This document shows positions 1-5,708 of a stretch of DNA of 7,402 nt, in pieces; position 1 is the first letter of the stretch; each line of letters begins with the position of its first letter. The stretch spans positions 1-7,402 of the forward strand of contig JANQEF010000005.1 of NCBI GenBank assembly GCA_028278465.1, read 5' to 3'. The translations under genes and the position numbers were made by a program. The DNA is from Dehalococcoidia bacterium (GTDB lineage Bacteria > Chloroflexota > Dehalococcoidia > Lucifugimonadales > Lucifugimonadaceae). The notes beneath the pieces were generated by a model that worked only from the letters and a program-made list of their open reading frames with translations, was not told the origin of the DNA and ran no database searches.

Positions 1-935
1 TGGCGCGCTACGTGCGGCTCAACAACCTCGACATTCCGCTGATCGGCTCGGTCTTCATACTCACGGCACCGGCAGCCGGCTTCTTCAACCGCTGGGGCAT
101 CCCGGGAGTGGCGGTCAACGATGAACTGCTTGCGGTTGCTCGCAAGCAAGCCGAGGCCAAGGACCGCGGCCGGGCCTTCTTCACCGAGCTGGCGGCGAAG
201 CAGATCGCCATTCTGCGCGGTCTCGGCTACCGCGGCGTCTATCTTTCCGGCCGTCCGAGACTGTCACGACTCGAAAAGGTGTTCGAGATCGAACGCTCGT
301 TTGGGAAGGATGACTGGAAACAGTTCGCTGCCGAGATCAACTTTGCTCAACCGGGCGAGTTCTACTATCTGCGACAGGGTGAGAACCGCGGCCTCAGCTC
401 GGATGAAGTGAACCCGGAGTATCTGAAGTCGCTGGAGCCGGGAGCAAGGCGAAGACGCAGGCTCACGCTGCCGGTCTCGTTCCGGGCCGGGAAGTTTATA
501 CACGACCACCTGTTCGACCAGCGGTCACGAGGATTCAAGCTGGGACAAGCGGTCTACGGCTCGATCGAGAAGTCGAAGAAGCTGACAGGCGTAGCTCACA
601 CCCTTGAGCAGCTGGCAAAGGAGCCGCTCTACTCATGTCGAGACTGCGGCGACTGCTCCCTGCCTGACATCGCCTACCTGTGCCCGGAGTCGCAGTGCGT
701 GAAGAACCAGCGCAATGGCCCGTGTGGCGGCACGAAGGCTGGATACTGCGAGGTGCTGGACAAGCAATGCATCTGGCTGAGGGCCTACGACCGGTTGAAG
801 CCGATCGGTCAGGAGCGTGAGATGCTGCAGCGGCCGATAGTCTTCAAGGACGCTGCGCTTCTGGGCACCTCGGCATGGGGCAACACGTTCCGCGGCCGCG
901 ACCATCACGCGAAGCCGCTGGACGACGAAGGCTGA
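1..935 (+). CDS. metF: Methylenetetrahydrofolate reductase with C-terminal MetV-like cysteine-rich domain (5' end missing)
   Basis: The reading frame is already open at base 3 (codons read A-R-Y-V-R-L-N-N), so the N-terminus lies before the window and the GTG at 12 is probably an internal valine. Residues here are counted from that GTG. The visible start (IPLIGSVFIL, then a helix-rich stretch ending GLGYRGVYLSGR near residue 82) resembles the distal half of the MetF TIM barrel. MetF reduces 5,10-methylene-THF to 5-methyl-THF with a flavin. From about residue 150 comes a domain like acetogen MetV (the MTHFR C-terminal family), with eight cysteines at 209, 212, 215, 224, 229, 238, 246 and 253, including CRDCGDC and NGPCGG. 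Such a set suggests metal or Fe-S binding. In acetogens MetV is a separate partner subunit of MetF; here the two are fused. It lies upstream of a methyl-THF methyltransferase on the same strand, which fits one-carbon metabolism. Family assignment is firm; the electron donor and direction are unknown. Confidence 0.87.
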   Translation, partial: ARYVRLNNLDIPLIGSVFILTAPAAGFFNRWGIPGVAVNDELLAVARKQAEAKDRGRAFFTELAAKQIAILRGLGYRGVYLSGRPRLSRLEKVFEIERSFGKDDWKQFAAEINFAQPGEFYYLRQGENRGLSSDEVNPEYLKSLEPGARRRRRLTLPVSFRAGKFIHDHLFDQRSRGFKLGQAVYGSIEKSKKLTGVAHTLEQLAKEPLYSCRDCGDCSLPDIAYLCPESQCVKNQRNGPCGGTKAGYCEVLDKQCIWLRAYDRLKPIGQEREMLQRPIVFKDAALLGTSAWGNTFRGRDHHAKPLDDEG

Positions 936-938
936 GTC

Positions 939-988
939 GGCCTGTGGCCTTCCAGTCCCGGCACCTGGCCGGTTCCCGAGGCCGGGTG
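939..988 (+). other. Strong hairpin between the metF-like and methyltransferase genes
   Basis: The arms CACCTGGCC (962-970) and GGCCGGGTG (980-988) pair over 9 bp with one G-U wobble, around a 9-base loop. A smaller GGCC-TGT-GGCC hairpin sits just upstream (939-949). The large stem begins 27 bases after the stop codon of the upstream gene and ends 84 bases before the next start. No T-run follows, so it is not a classical intrinsic terminator. It could be a U-tract-less terminator, an mRNA 3'-end stabiliser or a processing site. The four GGCC blocks could also pair in alternative ways. Confidence 0.4.
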
Positions 989-1072
989 GAATGTATCCTA
1001 GCTGTATCACCTGTAGCCGTCCGGTTTCGCCGGCGCCGTGCCCCAGCATCACCAGCACCTCGGGATACTCGA

Positions 1073-2113
1073 ATGAGCAGCTTCGTAAGCTCAGCCGACC
1101 AATTCGTGACCATCGGCGAGAACATCCACACAACTCGCATCGTCAAGCTCGGTGGAGTGTTCCACGAGCAGCTCGACGACGGCGCCGACGCCATCAAGTA
1201 CCGCAACGCCGACGGCGACCGCAAGCTGATGCGCGTTCCCGACCGCTTCAAGCAAACTCAGCCGTACGAGCAGGGCCAGCTGAAGCACTTCATGATCGCT
1301 GTCTGGAAGGGCATGAACGAAGATGGCGACGAAGCGGCTTCGGGCGTCGACTACATCGAGAAAGAGGTGCACCGGCAGATTCGTGCCGACGCCAACTATC
1401 TCGACCTGAACGTCGACGAGTTCTCATACCGGCTGAACGAGCAGCAGGACGCCATGAAGTGGCTCGTGCAGAAAGTGCAGTCCATCTCGTCCGTCCCGCC
1501 CAGCATCGACTCTTCGAAGTCGGAGATCATCGAGGCCGGCTTTGAGGCTTACGACGGATCGGCTGGACGCCCGATGCTCAACTCGGTGGCGCTGGAACGG
1601 ATCGAGGCTCTTGACCTGGTGCTTGAGAACGATGCGTGCGTGGTCGTGACCGCGGCCAAGGAGGATGGGATGCCGGAGGACGAGCACCAGCGCCTTGAGA
1701 ACGTGGGGCGCATCATCGAGGCGGCGCTGGAGAAGGGGATCGCGAAGGGCGATATATATGTCGATCCGCTCTTCTTTCCGATATCGGTCTCAGGCGAGTA
1801 CGGACCTCATGGCCTGAATGCCATCCGCATGATTCGCGATGAGTTCGGACCGGAGATCCACATCACGGGCGGCATGAGCAACGTCTCGTTCGGGTTGCCG
1901 AACCGCAAGCTGGTGAACGAGGTGTTCCTGCGCCTGGCGATCGACCACGGTGCGGATAGCGGCATCATCGACCCGCTTCACCTGGACATCGACCGCATTC
2001 TCACGATGGACATGGATTCGAAGCCGGTGCAGATCACGACCGACATGCTGATGGGCAACGATGATTTCTGCATGAACTACATCACCGCGTTCAGGGCGGG
2101 CGATCTCAACTAG
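1073..2113 (+). CDS. Pterin-binding methyl-THF methyltransferase, AcsE/MetH pterin-domain family
   Basis: This 346-residue soluble protein has the fold signature of dihydropteroate synthase-like methyltransferases, which move the methyl of 5-methyl-THF to or from a corrinoid protein. Motifs in order are IGENIHTTR (14-22), YLDLNVDE (109-116), SIDSSK (144-149), NSV (170-172), YVDP (229-232) and GGMSNVSFGLPNR (266-278). These correspond to the pterin-contacting Asp and Asn positions of AcsE, including the Asn in the G-x-SN loop. AcsE is about 262 residues. Much of the extra length lies between IGEN and the first helix (about 23-68), an acidic, charged insert. The frame is open back to 875, but the ATG at 1073 puts IGEN close to the N-terminus, as in the family, so I chose it. 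There is no clear Shine-Dalgarno sequence. The metF-like gene 137 bp upstream supports a shared one-carbon role. Wood-Ljungdahl, methionine synthesis and demethylation of a methylated substrate all remain possible. Confidence 0.85.
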   Translation: MSSFVSSADQFVTIGENIHTTRIVKLGGVFHEQLDDGADAIKYRNADGDRKLMRVPDRFKQTQPYEQGQLKHFMIAVWKGMNEDGDEAASGVDYIEKEVHRQIRADANYLDLNVDEFSYRLNEQQDAMKWLVQKVQSISSVPPSIDSSKSEIIEAGFEAYDGSAGRPMLNSVALERIEALDLVLENDACVVVTAAKEDGMPEDEHQRLENVGRIIEAALEKGIAKGDIYVDPLFFPISVSGEYGPHGLNAIRMIRDEFGPEIHITGGMSNVSFGLPNRKLVNEVFLRLAIDHGADSGIIDPLHLDIDRILTMDMDSKPVQITTDMLMGNDDFCMNYITAFRAGDLN

Positions 2114-2348
2114 CCGAAGTGCCAGGGATCGGCTTCTCGCTCTTGAAGATGCCGCGGTCATCGATCACGACCGACCATTCGATCTGGTTGCACCGCGTGA
2201 TCGACGCCCACATGAGCACCGTCGCCAATCCCGCGATCAAGCTGAGTCTCCAACGCACGAAGCCGTCCGTACGGTGTATCGCAGGCTCACCGGGCGTCAA
2301 AGATAGAGAGATGGTGTAGAGTCGCCCCAAAAACCGGGGGCGCAGCAT
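2106..2348 (-). CDS. Possible small single-pass membrane protein, unknown family
   Basis: The minus-strand frame encodes up to 80 residues from an ATG at 2348. It has one hydrophobic stretch (about residues 34-51, RLSLIAGLATVLMWASIT) followed by a polar tail containing IEWSVVIDDRGIFKSEKP. The tail reads like a real folded protein rather than antisense noise. The stop overlaps the 3' end of the methyltransferase gene by 8 bp in convergent orientation. Third positions are GC-rich, but the competing plus-strand frame at 2119-2319 shares the same wobble positions, so this does not decide the strand. The start is unsure: the first 15 or so codons overlap a hairpin, no ribosome site is evident, and a later GTG (reading V-R-W-R-L) would give about 50 residues. 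No family is recognised. Confidence 0.4.
   Translation of the reverse strand: MLRPRFLGRLYTISLSLTPGEPAIHRTDGFVRWRLSLIAGLATVLMWASITRCNQIEWSVVIDDRGIFKSEKPIPGTSAS
2323..2342. other. Small GC hairpin in the 2114-2482 interval
   Basis: CGCCCC (2323-2328) and GGGGCG (2337-2342) form a 6-bp stem around an 8-base loop. It lies about 210 bases after the methyltransferase stop, and no T-run follows on either strand, so a terminator role is doubtful. It falls inside the longest version of the minus-strand small ORF, which slightly favours a downstream start for that ORF. Confidence 0.25.
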
Positions 2349-2402
2349 TCCAAACTGTCTGAGTGTGCTCTGCCATGCGGCTGCTGACAGGCGATGTACC
2401 TA

Positions 2403-2429
2403 TTTACAGGTGGCGCGGCGGGTTACAAT
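2403..2429 (+). promoter_or_regulatory. Candidate sigma70-type promoter for the YihY-family gene
   Basis: TTTACA (2403-2408) matches TTGACA at five of six positions, and TACAAT (2424-2429) matches TATAAT at five of six. The spacer is 15 bases, shorter than the usual 17. Transcription would begin near 2436, leaving a leader of about 47 bases before the ATG at 2483. It is the best promoter-like pair I can find in this 369-bp interval. Confidence 0.4.
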
Positions 2430-2482
2430 GCGATCAAGCGGTCAGCCAACTTGGACCCGAGTTGCCCTGAACGCATACATAT

Positions 2483-3523
2483 ATGGGTATTTTCCTGGAT
2501 AAGACCCAGGCCGCCTGGCTAATACAGGGGCCTGTGTGGTTTATCAAGTTCGTTGCCAGCAACTTCAACGAGTTCCTGGACAAGAACGGACCGTATATGG
2601 CCGCGGCCATCGCGTTCTACGCCTTCTTCGCCCTCTTCCCACTCTCGCTGGCCCTGATAACGATCTTCTCCTTCTTCCTCGGCATCGAAGGTTTCGAAGA
2701 GAGCCTGATCGAGGGCCTTGAAACGCAGATCCCTGTCCTGGCTGAGCAGTCAGACTCGTTCCTGACGAACTTCTTCGAAAGCCTGCGTGACGGCCGTGTC
2801 GTGACCAGTGCCGTCGCAACACTGGGATTGATCTTCGCCTCGAAGGCCGTTTTCAGCTCCATCAGGAAGAGTGTGAATACGATCTGGGGCATCACGAAGA
2901 CCCGGCCGTTCCTGACGGAACAGGCTATGGACTTCCTGCTGCTGGTCGGCGCGGCGCTGCTGCTAATCGTCTCGTTCTCGATCACAACGATATTCGGCTT
3001 CTTCCAGGAAGTCTCGACCATCGTCGCTCCGAACACACCCGTGTCGGCGGGCGCTCTCTGGGCGCAGATCGCAAGATTGAGCCCGCCGGTCCTGTCGTTC
3101 TTCGTCTTCCTGATCCTGTACTGGTGGCTGCCGAACACTAGGCTGCGCTTCAAAGAGGTGTTCCCGACGGCGCTGCTCGGCGCTGCGGCGTTCGAGATCT
3201 CGAAGGCGATCTTCATCCTGTACCTGCAGAACGCGGCCGGCCTGGCGAACGGCATCTACGGCGGTGTCAGCGCCATCATCGTGCTGATGGTCTTCGTCTA
3301 CGTTTCGGCGATCATCCTGCTGGTGGGTGCCCAGGTCACATCACGCTGGGCCTTCTACCTCGCCAACCGGGAGCAGCAGAAGCAGAACGAGGAGCTGTCC
3401 CAGAACCTGGCGCGCATCCGCTCGACGCCATCGCTGCCCGGACTGCCGCTTCCGATGCCGACAGGCGCGGCTGATGACGAAGACTTGCCCGAAGGCACCG
3501 ACGGTCCTGCATCCCGGCTTTAA
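2483..3523 (+). CDS. YihY/BrkB-family inner-membrane protein
   Basis: The product is a 346-residue integral membrane protein with about six hydrophobic segments, near residues 40-66, 107-125, 150-175, 200-216, 226-246 and 258-283. Family hallmarks are the first segment (YMAAAIAFYAFFALFPLSLA), the WWLPNTRLRFKEVFPTALLG stretch (214-233), and the last segment with IYGG, a long hydrophobic run and LLVGAQVT. The family was once called ribonuclease BN by mistake and is linked to the Bordetella BrkB serum-resistance protein; its molecular job is not settled, though a transport role is often proposed. Residues 290-346 form a polar, acidic, probably cytoplasmic tail rich in Gln, Glu and Pro. The ATG at 2483 gives the usual short N-terminus before the first helix. 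There is no Shine-Dalgarno sequence. It has its own candidate promoter and is followed 129 bp later by a glycosyltransferase gene; no functional link between the two is evident. Confidence 0.9.
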   Translation: MGIFLDKTQAAWLIQGPVWFIKFVASNFNEFLDKNGPYMAAAIAFYAFFALFPLSLALITIFSFFLGIEGFEESLIEGLETQIPVLAEQSDSFLTNFFESLRDGRVVTSAVATLGLIFASKAVFSSIRKSVNTIWGITKTRPFLTEQAMDFLLLVGAALLLIVSFSITTIFGFFQEVSTIVAPNTPVSAGALWAQIARLSPPVLSFFVFLILYWWLPNTRLRFKEVFPTALLGAAAFEISKAIFILYLQNAAGLANGIYGGVSAIIVLMVFVYVSAIILLVGAQVTSRWAFYLANREQQKQNEELSQNLARIRSTPSLPGLPLPMPTGAADDEDLPEGTDGPASRL

Positions 3524-3616
3524 AGCGCCAATCGGTGGGACACGAATTGTGAGGCTACCCGCAGCTTCGCCGTATCGATCCTCGTTGCCGTTGTGAGTGT
3601 TCACTGAGTTCAATGG

Positions 3617-3643
3617 TTCGCGGACTCTTCTCGAACCCGCGAA
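3617..3643 (+). other. Hairpin in the leader of the glycosyltransferase gene
   Basis: TTCGCGG (3617-3623) and CCGCGAA (3637-3643) are perfect 7-bp arms around a 13-base loop, ending 9 bases before the GTG start at 3653. The left arm can instead pair through GTTCG (3616-3620) with CGAAC (3632-3636), so two mutually exclusive stems exist. The first would lie over the place where a ribosome must bind. No T-run follows. It could be a translation-control element, an operator or chance in GC-rich DNA. Confidence 0.3.
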
Positions 3644-3652
3644 TGTGAACTG

Positions 3653-5341
3653 GTGATCGATCTGGCTTCCCAGAGCGCCGTCAACAAAACCTCATCTCTA
3701 GTCGCCGAAAGCCTGGATACGACCAGGTCGAGCAGGTTTACGCGCTACTGGCTGATCTCACGCGGGCTCATGCTTCTGTGGCTGATGCTGAGCCTGTGGC
3801 AGGTCAACGTCCTACCGCTCGCCGGGAGCGACGAAGAGGCCGCGACCGTGCTGGCAGGCTTCCGGCTCGCATCCGCGATCGACGAGCCGCTCGCTGTCGG
3901 CAGCCTGTTCCTGCAGGAACAGATGCCTCTGTCGTACCTGCCGAGCGCCATCGGAGCGCACCTGCTCGATGTGAACGAGTTCACGCTGCGGCTTCCGTAT
4001 GCGTTGATCGGCGCGTTGCAGATGCCTCTGCTGCTGGCGCTGACTCTTCGACTGTTCGGACGCAGGGCCGCGGTCTTCGCCGGGCTGATGCTGCTGGGGA
4101 CGGGACTGTTCGCGATCAACCGTCTCGCCTTCGGCGCAGGAATGTTCGGAGTGCTCGAGCTCGGCGGTGCGTGGCTGTTGGTGCGATATGTCGAGTCAGG
4201 CGAACGCCGCTGGATCGTGCTGTCTTCGCTGGTGTTCGCCGCCGCGGCGCTGACTCATCCTGTTGGTGTCGTGCTGCTTGTCGCTGCGCCGGGTATTGGC
4301 TGGTGGAAGCACGGCGACAGAAGAGACGTTGGAATCGCTTTACTGACTAGTGCCGGTTTACTCGTTGCGTTCGCAGCCGGATCGATGGTGATCGAGTCGG
4401 TCTACCAGGGCGTTGCGGGCGGCGACGTGTATGTCTCTGACGGCGATGTTTTCAGCCGCATCGCTTCCGCTTTCAACCCGTTTGGCACATCTCCAGCCGG
4501 GTTCAGAGATGCCTGGCTGCTCTATCTCGGCATTCCGGTGGTCTCGCTCACCCTGATCGGCCTAATCGAGGCACTTGTTCACAATCACCCTGCCAGGACT
4601 CCTGTACTGGCGATGCTGGCTACGGCGGGCACCTACTCGCTGGTTGCGCTGGTGCTCGGCGCCGGACCTGAGTACATCGTGGCCGGAAGTCTGCTGGTGA
4701 TCCCTGTTGTGGCGTTTGGCTGGGCACAGCTGGTGAGCCAGATGCATTCGATTGCTACTCAGGTAGCTGTCGGAGCGGCTGTCGCTGCGATTGCGCTGGC
4801 CGGCGTTGTGTGGAACCAGGCGGTCTTCAACCCCGAGATCGAGTTCACTTCGGAACTGCGAAGCCTGAGAGAGTACGCGTTGTCGCTGGACCGTGGAACG
4901 GGCCTGTTCGAGGAGGATTTCCGCGGGCTGGACGCCATGGCGCATGTGATTCGCGAGGAGACCGAGGCCGACGCCGTGGTCTTCGTGCGAGAAGGCGTGT
5001 CGGCAGAGGCGATCGAGCTCTACTCGGCGCGACGCACAGAACGACTCGACCTGAACCTGTTCACATCAGACCAGGCGGACCTCGATGGGGCCTTCCTGGT
5101 GATCAAGGGTGAGGACGAGTCGCTCAACGCCGGGCTTAGCGGCTTGACCACTGTCGTGGCAAACCACCGGGTGTTCGCCGACGGTGAGTCTCTCTACCAG
5201 CTCGTGCAATTGAGCGAAACGGGCGATCCGTTCGACACGCCGATCTGGTGGCGTGCTGACGTCGCCGGCGCACGCCTGTTCACCGAACAGATTCGGTACA
5301 CAGACTTTCTGCCCGAGGCTGCTAAGCAGGCGGCGAACTAG
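3653..5341 (+). CDS. GT-C-fold membrane glycosyltransferase (PMT/ArnT-like)
   Basis: The 562-residue protein has a polytopic membrane domain up to about residue 390 and then a soluble C-terminal domain (about 395-562). The N-terminal half resembles the PMT/ArnT superfamily, which moves sugars from polyprenyl-phosphate donors to lipid or protein acceptors on the outer face of the membrane. The first extracytoplasmic loop carries an acidic GSDEEAA (58-64), where this family keeps its catalytic Asp/Glu. Then come QEQMPLSYLP (88-97), in the place of the common HPPLYY motif, and VNEFTLRLPYALIGAL (107-122) followed by RLFGRRAAVFAGLMLL, both typical. The usual first His of HPP appears replaced. The C-terminal domain (AVVFVREGVS, YSARRTERLDL) has a mixed alpha/beta look, as in many bacterial members. 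The GTG at 3653 is the only good in-frame start; nearby ATGs at 3613 and 3643 are in another frame. There is no Shine-Dalgarno sequence. Donor and acceptor cannot be told. Confidence 0.75.
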   Translation: MIDLASQSAVNKTSSLVAESLDTTRSSRFTRYWLISRGLMLLWLMLSLWQVNVLPLAGSDEEAATVLAGFRLASAIDEPLAVGSLFLQEQMPLSYLPSAIGAHLLDVNEFTLRLPYALIGALQMPLLLALTLRLFGRRAAVFAGLMLLGTGLFAINRLAFGAGMFGVLELGGAWLLVRYVESGERRWIVLSSLVFAAAALTHPVGVVLLVAAPGIGWWKHGDRRDVGIALLTSAGLLVAFAAGSMVIESVYQGVAGGDVYVSDGDVFSRIASAFNPFGTSPAGFRDAWLLYLGIPVVSLTLIGLIEALVHNHPARTPVLAMLATAGTYSLVALVLGAGPEYIVAGSLLVIPVVAFGWAQLVSQMHSIATQVAVGAAVAAIALAGVVWNQAVFNPEIEFTSELRSLREYALSLDRGTGLFEEDFRGLDAMAHVIREETEADAVVFVREGVSAEAIELYSARRTERLDLNLFTSDQADLDGAFLVIKGEDESLNAGLSGLTTVVANHRVFADGESLYQLVQLSETGDPFDTPIWWRADVAGARLFTEQIRYTDFLPEAAKQAAN

Positions 5342-5372
5342 CACCCACTCGCCAGATGCCGGGGAGGCCGCG

Positions 5373-5708
5373 CTAACTCACGACGTCTACGCTGCGGTCC
5401 GTGTCCGCCGCAACCTCTCTCAGGTACAGGTAGACCGGAAGCGCGAGCGATGTTCCGACGACAAAGCACGGCAGCGGCCACCACCACCGGTTGCCTAGCC
5501 GTTCACGAGTGGCGAATACAAGGACGATCAGCACCGCACCCGAAACCAATACGTCCCACCACGCGAACGCCGAGATTCTGCTGGCGGTCAACTCGTCGAA
5601 GAACGCCGGAACGTCGATGCCGCTGTCGACCAGCCACCCGATCAGCTGCCAGTAGGGAAGCACGGTTCCCAGAACCGCCAGCAGCAGATACAGGTGCCTG
5701 AGCCTCAT
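5373..5708 (-). CDS. DUF2834 family small membrane protein
   Basis: The product has 111 residues and three hydrophobic segments, about 5-27, 48-67 and 74-96. The layout matches DUF2834: LYLLLAVLGTVLPYWQLIGW at the start, a GIDVPAFFDEL loop, ISAFAWWDVLVSGAVLIVLV, then a Trp-rich turn, and VGTSLALPVYLYLRE at the end. The function of the family is unknown. I chose the ATG at 5708; it overlaps the ileS stop as TGATG, and AAGGTGGAG (5711-5719) just upstream is a good ribosome site. A GTG one codon earlier (5711) would put the start before the ileS stop and is less likely. The overlap implies co-transcription and translational coupling with ileS. The gene ends 31 bp from the convergent glycosyltransferase stop, with no terminator visible between them. 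Confidence 0.87.
   Translation of the reverse strand: MRLRHLYLLLAVLGTVLPYWQLIGWLVDSGIDVPAFFDELTASRISAFAWWDVLVSGAVLIVLVFATRERLGNRWWWPLPCFVVGTSLALPVYLYLREVAADTDRSVDVVS

Noticed and set aside
875..1072. N-terminal extension of the methyltransferase frame by 66 codons
   Set aside because: The translation is Arg/Pro-rich and overlaps the upstream gene. The family begins a few residues before the IGEN motif, which fits the ATG at 1073.
936..1133. Minus-strand translation across the 936-1072 gap that reads somewhat protein-like (for example VLVMLGHGAGETG)
   Set aside because: It is a segment of a long shadow frame running antisense into both flanking genes, with no start signal or family match. 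A decayed gene fragment cannot be excluded but is not supported.
2119..2319. 66-residue plus-strand frame beginning with GTG after the methyltransferase
   Set aside because: There is no hydrophobic segment, no recognisable motif and no ribosome site. The opposite strand gives a more protein-like product.
3517..3526. Perfect palindrome GCTTTAAAGC over the stop codon of the YihY-family gene, within a wider CACCGA/TCGGTG pair (3496-3501, 3532-3537)
   Set aside because: The palindrome leaves no room for a loop, the wider stem is short with a long interior, and no T-run follows. It is not convincing as a terminator.
3547..3614. Promoter-like hexamers upstream of the glycosyltransferase (TTGTGA at 3547, TTGCCG at 3585 with TTCAAT at 3609)
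   Set aside because: Each matches consensus at only about four of six positions or has poor spacing, which is no better than chance in a 129-bp gap.
5342..5372. Search for a bidirectional terminator between the convergent stops
   Set aside because: No stem of useful length with a T-run is present in the 31 bp.
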